64,000 bases of DNA from Hoplostethus atlanticus. Taxonomy: Eukaryota; Chordata; Actinopteri; Trachichthyiformes; Trachichthyidae. The position numbers and the translations under genes are program-made. Below, piece after piece: positions 48,116 to 60,232 of this stretch. The DNA is taken from the NCBI GenBank assembly GCA_034670405.1, contig JAXDDX010000010.1:7571001-7635000 (forward strand), written 5' to 3'. How positions within the stretch are numbered: the stretch's first letter is position 1; each line of letters opens with the position of its first letter. The notes under the pieces were generated by a model. It made no database searches and was not told where the DNA came from. It saw nothing but the letters and a program-made list of their open reading frames with translations.

Positions 48116-50110
48116 GGCAGTATGCAAGTGCACAGCCTTTGCAGATATATCTCTTACACCTGCAGCACACAGTATGTGTTTTACAGTCCTTCTTTGGGGG
48201 GCAGAACTGACACCTCTTCCTCTTACTTGCCCCAGCTGGGGCAGTAGCGGGGACAGTGGCTGGGGCAGCTGGATCCTCAGGTCGATCATGAGATCTAGCC
48301 CTCTGAACAGCTTTCACAACTGCTGCAGAGGCTTCTGTGCGGGGGAGATGCTCCCTTCTCGCGATGTATGGAGTTACAAGTGCCTTTCCCAGCTGCTCCA
48401 GGAACACCCTCCTCTTGTTCCACTTACGAGGCATCCAGGTAGAGTTGATCTCTCTCCATATCACAAAGGCATTGTAGGAGGAAACATCAATGATGTTGTG
48501 GAAGATGACCAGGGGCCAGCGGGCAGTCATCCTTCTGCAGCTGTACGTTCCAATCACCTTATCTAGGTTGTCCACACCTCCTTTGTTGCAGTTATAGTCT
48601 AGGATGATGGCTGGCTTCCTGTCCTCACGATCACTAATGTCAGCCTCTGTGTGCAGTGTGCTCAGAAGTACCACATTCTTGTTTTTCTTTGGGAGGTAGG
48701 AAACTAGAGTGGTGGTGGGCGTGAAGGCAAACTTTGATGAGAAGACCGCTCTCTCCTTTGATGCAAGCAGTGCAGGTGGGAGCTCAGGCTTGTTCTTTCG
48801 AACTGTGCCAACCATGGTGGTCTTCCTCTTCAGGAGCTGCTGTCCGAGTTCATAAGAGGTGAAGAAATTGTCACATGTGACATTGTGACCCCTCAGTCCC
48901 TCTGTCACATCAAGCACAACCCGCATCCCCTGGTTCTTCTCTGGGCCTCCACTGGTCGGCTTCCCGGTGTAGACTTGCATCTTCCAAGCGTAGCTGGATT
49001 TGGCGTCGCAGGCCACCCGTGACTTGATCCCATATTTTGCTGGCTTGCTGGGCATATACTGCCGGAAAGGACAACGACCTTTGGACAGAAGAGATTAGCA
49101 TCAGTAATTAGTATCAGTGTCACAGAAATCAATAATAATAATAATAATAATAATGCTAATAATAATAATGTATTATATTTATAAAGCACTTTTCATTGTG
49201 AGACACAATCTCAAAGTGCTAAAAAAACAACACAGTCAAAACTATAACAAAAGAATAGTGAAAATCACTTTTATTACAGATATGAAGATAAACATTTACC
49301 TCTGAATGGAACCAGTTGCTCATCCACTGTTACGTCAGGCCCTGGGTTGTAGAGGTATGGCAGCCGCTCCACCCACTTGTCCCAGACCTCTCTTATGGCT
49401 GCCAGTTTGTCTGTCACACGTCTTGCAGGTCTTGACTCACGGTTATCAAATCGTAGCAGTCTTGAGTAAGTGTGAAAGAGTTTGAGTGGCATCGTGGCAC
49501 GGAAAATTGCCCTTCCACTCTCTGCATCCCATAGACTAGCTGTAGCCTCGCCTCGGGACCTGTATACACCTGCTAAGATTAGCAGCCCTATGTAGGGATG
49601 CAGGTCAGTCTCATCCATCTTTTTCCAGCTGTCTCCATATTTTCGAAAACCCTCCAGATTTGTCATCTCCAGGATTATTTTTTCTATTGCTGGTGTGATG
49701 AACAGGTAGAATGTTGAGGCAATGTCATGGGCATGGGAAACGGCATATCTTGTGGGTCCTGGGGTCATCTTCATGACATGTTGTGCTGCCATCCTGCCCT
49801 GTTTGTCATATGCTGCTGAGGACCATGCTATTTTGCTCTTTTTTGACAGGAACGTCTCTCTTTCAGCTTGAGGGATTTCTTCTTCTTCTGAAGATGATGA
49901 TGCATCATGCTCTGGGTTGTATTCCTCCCCATCTTCTACTTCTGATACCTCCTCCACTTCCTCTTCTGAATCAGAGTTGTCTTGCTGGACATCTGCAAAA
50001 ATCAGTTCTAGAGCCTGCTCAACAGTGAAACGCGCACTCATGGCTTCAACACAGAGAAAATTTGGGGTACTGTCATCTGCAGCATCAGAGGCTATCTCTG
50101 ATAGGGCCAC
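46803..50110 (-). CDS. piggyBac transposase fused in frame to an L2 reverse transcriptase
   Basis: A DDE/DDD transposase cuts and pastes at TTAA. Exon 1 is 50110-49300 and exon 2 is 49078-46803; the 221-bp intron has AGAG|GTAAAT and CCAAAG borders and restores [13 protein letters not shown]24 (ATG at 50041, [11 protein letters not shown]) is an alternative start. Residues 40-85 of exon 1 are acidic. Catalytic Asp candidates: D263 in exon 1 ([10 protein letters not shown]); in exon 2, counted from its internal ATG at 49055, D62 (TCDNFF) and D162 (GGVDNLD). A cysteine-rich C-terminal finger follows ([20 protein letters not shown]). After [10 protein letters not shown] the frame runs directly into L2 sequence, ending at 46803, so transposase and reverse transcriptase form one open frame. 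Whether a fused protein is made is unknown; the native transposase tail is nearly complete. Confidence 0.88.
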
Positions 50111-50567
50111 ACAGACAAGGTAGCAATATTGTTACATTTCAATCACGAGAGCCTGTCTGTTCCCGCATTTCTCGACACTCTCATCTACAGTGCCACCTCC
50201 TTGGGTCAGATCCGGTCACAGGCAGTGCACTCCGCCAGTGAAGACCACATGTCTTGTCATGTTTATGTGTGCTACTGATTGATCTTAGACAGAACTAAAG
50301 CATTCTCACATTTTTGTGGTGTGTAACTGACTCAGTCAACTCATTTTGACTGTTGGGTCATTTTGACCCGAAGACAATATTAGTACATTTTTTTGTACAG
50401 CTTACATGGAAATATGAATAAAGGCAACATTTCACTTTTTCTAATGTTGGGGTCAATCTAGGAAAAGTCATCAAATTTCAAGTTGAAAAAAATTATTTTA
50501 GGGGATTTTTCTCTGCTGTTAAACTCAGTGGCGGGTCATTTTGACCCGAAGACATCAAGAGGGTTAA

Positions 50568-50985
50568 GAGTGTTTTTAATGGAAAATGTTGAAATTGTCA
50601 AGTGGGCTGGAAACAAACATGCTCTACGTCCGACAATGCCGTTGGGTTAAACATTAACCTGCCTGAACACCTGTAACTGCAGGTCACGAAAACCTCTCCG
50701 TACGAAGTCAAGTCAAACATTACGGGTACTTTCATACACGAGGGAACTCAGTGTGCTTCACATAAAAGACGCTTACACCCGTTGGGTAAACCCACCATAA
50801 AAATACATTTCACATGGAGAAAATACACACACAGGGACAAACAAAGGCTTTAGAGAAGAGAAAGGTTTGTAGCTTTCTGGTTAGTGTTGGGACAAACAAC
50901 AGGCTTATACAACTGGGAGTATAATAACTAAACGTGGCTTTGCCAGCTTTTGATTTAATCCTTTGAAACAACTAAAAGGCCAGAA
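50568..50985. other. intergenic DNA, nothing recognised
   Basis: Short stretch right of the piggyBac end without a coding frame or known repeat. Confidence 0.5.
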
Positions 50986-50989
50986 GACC

Positions 50990-51460
50990 CATGGGAGGTA
51001 GTTGGCTCATATCCTGTAAGCGGCCGTTTATTGTTTTATAGACCAGCAGCAGAGTCTAAAAGTCAACCCGAATGCTTACTGGAAGCCAGCATAGTAATCT
51101 AAGAACAGTTATGATGTGGTCAGTATTTCTAGCATTTTTTCTAAACTGAAGTCGCCCCATAGATAACCGGAAAAGAGAGCATTACAGTAGTCTGATCTAG
51201 TGTGTGATGAGTGTGACTTTTTCACATCATCATAAAAAGCTCTTCTGGAAATGCTGGTAAAGTGACCTTGGATGTTCAGATCAGCATCCATAACCCCGCC
51301 GTGGTTTCTGACCTGCTCACTGCACCGCCGAGAGACAGGGGAAGGGAAGTAAGCAGAGACTTCCTGTTTCTGTGCCCTTGCGCCAACAACAAGTACCTCA
51401 GTCTTATATTTGTTAAGCTGAAGGAAATTTGGGGACAACCACAGGTTTACATACATCCTC
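50990..51460 (-). pseudogene. LINE reverse-transcriptase C-terminal fragment
   Basis: The minus-strand frame 51456-51109 contains NFLQLNKYKTEVLVVGA, GGVMDADLNIQGHFTSISR and RSDYCNALFSG. These match the conserved order LQLN-DKTEVLV ... DSDL ... DYCNALLSG of fish CR1/L2-type LINE polyproteins. The reading frame is degraded downstream. Similarity may continue to about 52.0 kb on the same strand but is weaker. Confidence 0.7.
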
Positions 51461-53700
51461 TCATACAGTCAACTCAAATCCACAGGGACCAATGAGATGT
51501 TAAGTTGTGAGTCATCGGCATAATTATGATTATGAATTATTACAGAACCAAGAGGGAGCATGGAGAGTTGAGAATTTAACTCTCCATGAAAACAGGAAAA
51601 CTCTGCCTTTCAGGTATGAACCAAACATTAGGGGTACACCAACCCATTGTTCTAACCTGGGGATTAAAATGTCATGATGGACTTTGTCAGGTCCAACAGT
51701 ACTAACACAGAGAGCCTGTCTGCATCCGTATTCATTTACATTAGGTCTTTAAATACCGTGACAGGTTTCTGTACTGTGGATATCACAAAAAACAGATTGG
51801 CTGTCGCAGAGATTAGATTAAGATTAAATAGCCGGGTAGCTGCTTAAAGACTACCTTTTCAAGGATCCTGTCAAGAACAGGAAAGATCAACACTGGCCTG
51901 TCGCTACTGAAGCTAGACGTGATAATTTGATGACGGAGGTTTTAAGAGAACCAGGAAGAACAACAGTACGAGGTGTCAATGATTGTCAGTACGTAATTAG
52001 ATTGAAGAAAGGTTGTAGGAAGTGGAGCGAGGGGACGAGTGGAGGACTTTGGTCATGCAACCTAATCACGTTTCTTTGGATTTAACATTAAAGTATGTCA
52101 TACCTCCAACTAAATTATACTTAAAAAGAGAGAAGGGAAGCTCAGGTTTCCTGCTAGGGCCAGATTTAGCAATTTAACAATTGTGGTGAAAAGAATCTGT
52201 GCCTTGATTTTATAATCAATAATATGTGAGAAATGTTATTGCCCAGTGAGTTTGAATTCCGTATTTTAGTTTTGCAGATATTTTGCCATTTACGCTCAGC
52301 CTTTCGCTTCCCTTTAAAACCTTGTCATGGATTCCACATTCATCCAAGGGGCTTTTTGTTTTCCAGCCAATGAGTTTGTTTTTTGTGTGGCCATGATATA
52401 AAAAGTCTTTAAAATGAAGTTACATTTTTCCACAAGATCATCACACAATGAAGCTGTGGGCAGTGTTAACTTCCGGAAACATTAAGTCGGTTCCCTTGTC
52501 ACTGATAAGAAGCTACAGCATCAAATACAGACGTGACTGCAATGTTAAAGCCTTCAGAGATAACCATGTATGGACCTGTAGGCAAAGAGACATGATGAGA
52601 CAGACCAAAGACCACAGACCAAAACAATCCTTACAACAAAGAACTATAGGAATCAGATAATACATTTTGGGGGACACTATAAAAATATCACAGCAAAATG
52701 TCATGCAGCTACTATAGGTCCAAAAATATACCACAGGAAATCCTGTAGTAGTACAATATGAGATTAAAAAACAGCAAGAAAAATATGATAAGGTTACTAT
52801 AAACTCACTATGAAGCACCACAAACACCCTATAAGTTCATAAAGGAATGTTATAGAAATATAATAGTCATAAAACATAGATAATATGCTTTTTTGTATTA
52901 GGTATATTGCATTGCTTCCATGCGTTACACTCACATTCCTCTCAGCCCCTCCTCTGCTCTACCCAGGACCAGATCCACCCTGCCTGTCATCCGCATTTCA
53001 CACCTTGTTGCTGCTGAACTGCGTCAAGCCTGAAGTGAGACCCAGGATGATACCGGAAGTCAAATGATTCTGCCTTAAGAATAAAAGCGTAGAATTAAGA
53101 GGCAAATTTGTATCCCTTTGTATTGCTCAGTGGAATAATTATATTGTATATGGAGTGAAGCTTTCTCAATATAGAGTGCCATTCCTAGACCTATATGGCT
53201 ATAGATATTTAATAACGTTATATATATTTAAAAACCTTTATCTCCAGTGGGAAATTGGGTTGTTGCAGCAGCAGAGAATGGGATATAGAGATACATAAGA
53301 CAAATGGGGAGCATTGAAGACACTAAACCAAATAACTACAAAAAAACAAAGTCATGCAACAGATAAATAAATGAAGATGCAAAAACTTAATTGATAGATT
53401 TACTGGTTGAAACATCGTGTATCTCTATAGCGAATCACATCATCAGGTATGTAGACACACCTGCAAATATGCATTGTAGCTCTTCACATTACCACATTAT
53501 CAAGAGTTTTATTTTGAAGGTCATAACCCTGGTCCTGCTGACAGCCCCCCTGCCCCCCCGCCCCGAGGCTCTGTCTGACGGCTTAGTCACCGCCTCAACC
53601 CGCAGCCTTGTTCTCCGTAGCTTGTGTTTGTTATTATCTGTGACAGTTTAAAGTATTTTGAGAAAAAAAAAGTCTGAAAGTGAGTGAACACCACGGAAGT
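51461..53700. other. intergenic DNA with old repeats
   Basis: 51640-52010 could be further LINE-derived sequence, judged from its setting only. A TATAGG-type repeat occupies about 52640-52880. No gene recognised. Confidence 0.45.
52640..52880. repeat. TATAGG-type dispersed repeat, copy 2
   Basis: Shares the CTATAGG, TACTATAAACTCACTAT-AGCACCA and AACACCCTATAAG-type blocks with 15990-16280, in the same order. Confidence 0.6.
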
Positions 53701-53729
53701 TTTTTTTTTCCTGCTCAGACTATGCAGCT

Positions 53730-53893
53730 GACTGAACCTGAGCGCCTTTCCTCAGTTTCTCACCGCTTTGTACTTGCTACTGGGTCCAGTTCGTCTGGTA
53801 TACTGGAATAAACATTTAACTGGAGGCTTTGGGCATCATAGGGACCTACTCTACTAGAGGAGACGAGAAAAGATTGTAAAACTACTCAACAAG
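53730..53893 (+). other. possible non-coding first exon of the 60.7 kb receptor gene
   Basis: A moderately GC-rich stretch without ATG-led frame ends in ACAAG|GTGAGA (donor at 53894), a strong splice donor. The receptor's first coding exon starts with a 3' splice site (60716), so a 5' UTR exon must lie upstream on the plus strand; this is the best candidate that I see. Inference only. Confidence 0.3.
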
Positions 53894-53904
53894 GTGAGAA
53901 TACA

Positions 53905-54150
53905 CACGCATAATATCACTATAATATTCCTATAATATTCCTATAGAGCCACTGTATTGTGTTTGTGGTACTCAGCGGGCACTTTATAGTGACCTTATTG
54001 TACTTAACGGTGTTTTATCTACTATTGTATCACTATAAATTTCCTATAGTATTCCTATGGGGACTTAATTATATGTCCTCTGGGGACTTCTAATTTTGTC
54101 TAATACCCTTCAGAAAGTTATTACAGGATTACTATAGTTAGGTCTAACTG
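53905..54150. repeat. TATAGG-type dispersed repeat, copy 3
   Basis: Contains ACTATAATATTCCTATAATA, then TTCCTATAGAG, TTTATAGTGACCTTA and CCTATAGTATTCCTATGG, repeating the motif-spacer layout of 15990-16280 in the opposite sense. Confidence 0.6.
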
Positions 54151-55096
54151 AAGGTTTAAACGATGCTGTCAGATTAAAGGTTATATTCCATAGACGAGTT
54201 AGAGAAACTAAATGCGACCTGCGATGCGCCTTGATGATTGAAATGACGGATTTTTATTTATTTGCTTTTTTAATTTCTATTTTTTTTAATCTATTTGTTT
54301 ATTAATTCAAAAAGATCGCCTGTCTAATACCGCCCCCCCATCGCCCCCCACCCCAGACTATAGAATATGCCTACACCTACATCCCCCATTTTGTAAAAAT
54401 CTGACATATTTCAAGGCAACCTATTTAATTTTATCTAAAAACTGTTGTTTTGGGGGGGTTCATTTCATTGATCTTACCCATGCCGTTTGAGTCATTTTGG
54501 CATAAAACATGTACAAGTATGAATCATCTGATCCTGTTTTAGCCTGGTGATTTTTCTTAACCCATTCAAACAAAAGGTGAGGGGGTGTTTTGATGTGCAG
54601 CCCTGCTATGGTAAAACTGTAGTTGGTATGTGGTTTCCTGACTGTGCCTCTTAATCAAAGTAACAAAACCTTGTACTGGATCAAACAGGACCTCGGCTAA
54701 AAAAACAAGGCATTTGTTTTCCCACACATTTAGATCAGAGAGACACTCTGTGTGAAATTTTTTTTTGTCTTATTATTTGAATGCCATGTTGCTTGAGATG
54801 CATATGAGTGGATGTGTGAGTCGATGAAAGAGAGGCTCAGCGCTGACTTCATTACTCATAATGATGAGGAACAGAAAGCCCCTCCTGGCAAGCTGAACCT
54901 CATGGTCCACACCTAAGGGCACGCTGGGGTGATTTAATGTTATGCTGGTGCGTGTGTGTGCGTGTGTGTGTGTGTGTGTGTTGTTGTCTTATTGATTGAT
55001 TCATAGCCCCGAAGGAAATATCTGCAGCATTTCACCTGCTCCTCCAATTTCCTTACCAAAGACCTCAAAACCAACATACACACATACAGGCATACA

Positions 55097-55099
<3 letters not shown>

Positions 55100-55138
<39 letters not shown>
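55100..55138. repeat. (CA)n microsatellite
   Basis: CA run; a (GT)n run lies 120 bp upstream at about 54951-54980, so the pair is complementary in a transcript. Confidence 0.9.
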
Positions 55139-55140
<2 letters not shown>

Positions 55141-56371
55141 ACCATTGTGTTGCCATATAAAAAATGCAACACTCAAGGTCCTAACAGACACGTCGCCTGC
55201 GGAGCGTTCCACATCAACCCATATTTTGTCTAGTCGTCTACTCGAACTTGAAACATTGTCGTGAAGGGGCGTTTTATTCTCCTGCCTGCTCCGACTCTGC
55301 CCTGAAAGTCCAAATGAGTCTTTTATATTAATGCTTTCTGTTGGGTGTCTTGTGCTTTTGTTCCTCTGTCGTCACACGTTCAGACGCTTTCTCTGAATCT
55401 CCCAGAGCCAGCTGCACAGCTGCTCTCGGACTGCTAATGGATAACACAACAGTCTTTAACAGTGTTTAACAGTAGGAACAAAGCCAAACCACATTGTGTA
55501 AGCAGACTGGCAGCAGGGCAGAATACCACCATATTTTACTATCGGTTAGTAAACTGGAACTTGGAGATTTCTTGTAACAGCAGATATCTTATTAGTGGTT
55601 AACAGTGAGATCAACTTCTCACTTCAGAAAGAACATAACATTTCCTGACTTCCTCATTCCTAAATCTCTCTACATCACCTGTCATTTTGTCATTTTGAAC
55701 TCCAGACAGGAAGAACTCTGTGTGTGTGTGTCTTTTAACCATTGGCTTAAACAGCCCCCCTGTACCAGCCAGTGATCTTTGACCCCTATTCACGCTCCCT
55801 GTCACTTCGGCTCTAAGTCCTGACAACAAAGAGCGGCTTTTGTTCCTCCGAGTTACTCTTCCACTCACATTCCTGCCCTTTTCACTCGCGGAGAAGTCGA
55901 GGGTGAAAGCGGACTGAAAGTGCTGCAGGATGAAATTCAATCTACGTGGCAAGGCGGTGATGTAAACACAGTCTTTCGTTGTCACCTGGACTTGAAATGT
56001 GCTTTGTACGTTTTGATGTGGGCCGCGTGCCCGCATCCTGCACATCTCCTTTTTGCCCTGAATTTGTGCACAAGTCGATTTCTTTTCATATTTTTTTCCG
56101 CTTTCTTTATTGGTGTCACGGAAACTGAGAATTACTGGAACGACACAAAGTAGACAGACTGCGAGGTCGGTCAGGGAGTTAGGGTTCACATGCGTAGGTT
56201 GTGATGCATGCATGCACGCAACACAACATACACACGCAAGCTATCATCCTGTAGATGGGTAGGAGTGAAGAGTGCATCGAAGCAACAGGTGTCAGGACGA
56301 GCATTGTGTTAGTGCAGAGGAGTGACATACTAGATCTAGGGCACTGGAAGAATGTTGCAGTTCCTATCTTA

Positions 56372-56372
<1 letters not shown>

Positions 56373-56437
<65 letters not shown>
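56373..56437. repeat. (TC)n-(CA)n compound microsatellite
   Basis: TC run to about 56411, then CA to 56437. Confidence 0.95.
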
Positions 56438-56440
<3 letters not shown>

Positions 56441-56538
56441 ATTCAGGGCATAGAGTTGGACAGAAAGAAAGGGGAAATTCTTTGACTGCATTGATGACTA
56501 GGCACCGTGGAGGGACAATAGAAAGAGTGGGGGGGGGC

Positions 56539-56539
<1 letters not shown>

Positions 56540-56606
<67 letters not shown>

Positions 56607-56614
56607 GAGAGAGT
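56540..56614. repeat. (GA)n microsatellite
   Basis: GA run of about 75 bp with small interruptions near the end. Confidence 0.95.
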
Positions 56615-57206
56615 GAATCCCAAACCCAAACAGATTCAAATAACGCCTGTACATATGACACCTATATGAAATTGTATTTTGTAACTGCATTTTAAATATG
56701 TGTATTTAATATATTGTATGTATATATGATTTTTTCTGTAAAATGCTTTGGCAACAACACGTTTTGTTTTGTTTTGTTTTGTCATCAAGCCCTTTACAGA
56801 GGAAGTGACACATTAGATTTAGATGGTTCTCTGTTCAGTATGACTGGACGTCCACTCTATCAGTACTGTCTACAGTCCCATGATGTCACCGTGTGTATTC
56901 ACTACTGGTGTAATGGTGAATAACTCATGTTGTCATCATGTACAGCTAGTATCTTGTTAGCTAACTTATGCTAGCTAGCTACCTTAGCTTAAAAACAAGC
57001 TACATGGTACAACATGGTAGTACATGGTTTATTTTAGATGTCTTTTCAACTTTTATTTAATGGTTTCCAATCTATGAGGCATATTGTTATTGTAGCGTCC
57101 AAGCATAAATGGGTTCGCCTATGACTTACTTTCTAATAAAACAAAAACACGTTTGGAGATGCTTCAACTCCATTTTAAAGGTCGACCACGAACCCCACGA
57201 CCGCGG

Positions 57207-57214
57207 TGACGTCA
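57207..57214. promoter_or_regulatory. CRE-like palindrome TGACGTCA
   Basis: Full palindrome in a short CG-richer patch (57181-57225). No transcription start is assigned to it. Confidence 0.3.
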
Positions 57215-58219
57215 GCACCAACAAAACAGGCAGGAGTAATTAATCTCAACCGCTACATTATTATAAAGCAATACAGTTAAAATGATATTTTTCACTGCCA
57301 CAACTTCCTGTTACCATCCCAACCCGTAGAGAACATACACTTTAGCCACACATTAGCTATCTGGTGAAGTAGTACTTGTAACTCATTGTTTATTAAGCTA
57401 ATTATAAACTAATATAGTTCCCTGGAAACACTCCGGGTGTTTAGAACAGCAAATGTAAAACCTTTCATGAACAGGTTGAATCATTACTGTGTTAAATCAA
57501 TCAGCGGTAGCAAAACGGACATTTACGTCTATGAAGATGTCACAGATTATTACTTTAGTCATGTTGCCGTGCAGCACTCAAGCCTTTCTCTCTGTGTGTC
57601 TGGCTATTGCTCTGTGTTAAGCAGCCTGTGACTCAACCGCAGCATGTTATGACAGGACTGACCACCTCTGTACCTGTACCACTACTAGCACTACAGAGCT
57701 TGCTTCGTTCACTGTGGCTATATTGAACTCTCATGGTTTTGGGTCACGGTTAGGTGTTGGGGTTTCGGGACTCATGGTTGGGTTAGGCATTAGGGTTAGG
57801 AGGAGGTAGCAGGGGGTCCCAGAAAAATGAAGGAATGGTTCAATGTTATTGTTATTTCCCATTCTAGAGGTTAGCACAGTGAGAGAATGTATAGGATGAC
57901 TGCTTTGATCATAAGTTTACATCATCATAGGCCCTCTCAGCTATAGTTTAGACAGTTATTCAATTCTACATATCATATCAATCTACAATAATCTTCTCAG
58001 GTGGGGTTCCTTGGGACAAAATCCATCCTGATTCCGATTTGTCTCAGATGCAGATCTATTTGGTGGGTCCTAACCATGCCCTAACCTAACCCTAACCATG
58101 AAAAAACTTGGTAGACCAAAGCCAGATCAAAACCAGATTACACCAATGTGTTTACACACTTTTAATATGTTTAATATGTTTAAATCAATAATGCACTCTC
58201 AATCTGATCTCTCTCTGTC

Positions 58220-58301
58220 ATTTGTGTTGGTGTAGGTGTGCAGCACAGCAATTGTTCATCATTTGTGTTGGTGTAGGTGTGCAGCACAGCAATTCTTCAT
58301 C
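58220..58301. repeat. 41-bp tandem duplication
   Basis: 58220-58260 and 58261-58301 are adjacent copies that differ at one position (G/C in ATTSTTCATC). A very recent duplication. Confidence 0.95.
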
Positions 58302-60060
58302 ATAAACCACTGTGAAGTAACACTTTAACACCTTTCCCTAAAATGCTTGTATTGTCACTCTCAAATGATCAAAAAAAAGGAAGTGCTCAAAACCGCAAAC
58401 CAACCAAGGCAGGATGGCAATAAAATTTCATTGTGCTGCAGTTCCACCCGATGCACTGTGTCTCTGAACTATGGAAATATAATCGATTTTACTGGTTTAT
58501 TTTGTCTATAATGTTTACAGTATTTCAGTTGCATTCTCAGGAAGTAGAAATAAGGAAATGCTGATGTAATACTACACTGTGAAAAGTAGAATCCTCTTTA
58601 TTTACATAAATGTAAATTTACATTTGACTTTACTGTACTGTTCTACTATTCTACAGACTTTACTGTACAAACAGAAAGCAGCAGCTGAAACATTTCATAG
58701 ATCTCAAATTTTTAACCAGAATAAAATACACTTGTACCAGAGTGCCCTCGAGGGATATGATACGAGCTAGAGAGATACGAAAGCAATAAAACAACACTTT
58801 ACTGATCCGCCTGTTGAACATCACCGTTTTCCGCAGAGGTGTTGCTATTTCATATCTCAGTTTCATATCTTTGCAACTTTTAAAGGAGCATGTATGTATG
58901 CAGAGCTTGACATTAACTTTTGTTTACCAGCCACTGTGGCTAGTGGTTTTCCAAAGTTACTAGCCACTCATCTTTTTCACTAGCCAAAATCCCCCGCCCA
59001 ATAAAAGTAAAAAATAAAGGTAACGGTAGTTATTATATTGGAGAACATTTTGGTTTCTACTCGTTACACGATATTGGTCACTACTCATCCGTTAGAGCGT
59101 CTTCTCCATCTGTTGATCCAACCCAATCACTTTTCATCAAACCACCCTGGTCGTTTTCATGTTTGAATTTGGCTTTCAGATCTTCCTAATGTACTCTTCT
59201 GATTTAGCGAATGACTTGCAAGTTTATTTATGTAGCTCGCCTCTTATGTGAGCCAGTCCTATTGCGTATCGATGACACCAACAACAACGTCCTCATCGTC
59301 ATCCTTGCAACAACACACGTCACCACCCAGCGCTATGACTTCACTCTAGAATCCCATTCGCTAGGCCTCGTCGACTACCGGTTATTATTGTCTTCAGAGT
59401 TAAAACCATCCAAATACAGTTGCACCACCACGTATGGTCCATGAGTTACAGGTTGAACAGCTGCTAATGATGAGATAAAGAATATGCAAACTGTAATATG
59501 CTAGTACCACCTGCTGAAGAGAATACCACATGAATCCATGGCGGGGTCACATCGCACTGCTGAAGTATCTCTGCCCCCACATTGCCAGAGAAATTAATAA
59601 AATGTGTGTGTGTGTGTGTGAACGGTTGTGTGCTTGGCTACGGCGTCGGTCCTTCTTGAGTTTCAGGTGTGTGTTCCAGGGTACATAGTTAAAAATAGTC
59701 AAACCCCCGCAGGCTGGACGGTGTGATGTTTTCTCGTTCTATCTCTTCCCATCTCTCTGTCTTTGTCTCTTTCTGTGGTTCAACGGGTTCCTGTCTGTCT
59801 CCGTCTGACGCATCTTTCACACCGTACAGTACTGTCACTGTTGCAGCTTCTTGCAGACACAGATGTCAGACGTCAGTGGTTGCGTGTGTTAACGCTTGGA
59901 TGAAAATGGCCCGGGATGAGCATGCAGGAACCGAAAACGAAAGCACTGTGGCGAATGTGTGTGCGTGTGTATTCCTGTGGGCAATTAACACATGTCTGTT
60001 AACACATCACCCGGTCATGGGATTTTGCAAACGCTGGTTATTTTAGTGCATTGCACACAT

Positions 60061-60098
60061 TCTATTCTATTCTATTCTATTCTATTCTATTCTATTCT
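60061..60098. repeat. (TCTAT)n pentanucleotide repeat
   Basis: Seven and a half perfect TCTAT units. Confidence 0.95.
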
Positions 60099-60196
60099 CG
60101 TAATGCCAGTGTATTAATGTTGCAACACTCAATATCAACCGTGCAATGTTTTCCTTGGAACTCAAAAAATCAACTTGCTATAGGAAGACAGATTGA

Positions 60197-60198
<2 letters not shown>

Positions 60199-60231
<33 letters not shown>
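60199..60231. repeat. (TG)n microsatellite
   Basis: Uninterrupted TG run. Confidence 0.95.

Positions 60232-60232
<1 letters not shown>

Larger units (their letters stand above)
46063..50567 (-). mobile_element. piggyBac DNA transposon, complete ends, L2 inserted
   Basis: The target TTAA is present at 46063-46066 and 50564-50567. Terminal inverted repeats are CCCTCCTGATGTCTTC (46067-46082) and, in reverse complement, CCCTCTTGATGTCTTC (50548-50563), one mismatch in 16. Inside both ends is the palindrome GGGTCA-TTT/AAA-TGACCC (about 46112, 50356 and 50534). The transposase gene is read on the minus strand. The 4.5 kb length includes a roughly 1.6 kb L2 LINE insertion. Both ends and the catalytic residues are intact, so the copy looks young apart from the LINE insertion. 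Confidence 0.93.

Noticed and set aside
47272-48566. Plus-strand frames opposite the transposase/L2 gene (up to 237 codons)
   Set aside because: Antisense shadows of the minus-strand coding sequence.
55611-56213. 200-codon minus-strand open frame
   Set aside because: No recognisable domain, no splice context, includes simple-repeat-coded HTHT; probably a chance frame.
56439-56690. Ser-Leu repeat frames
   Set aside because: Translation of the (GA)n microsatellite only.
57780-58105. TTAGGG-like (GGGTTAGG and CCTAACCC) motifs
   Set aside because: Only one to three imperfect units at each place; not an interstitial telomere array.
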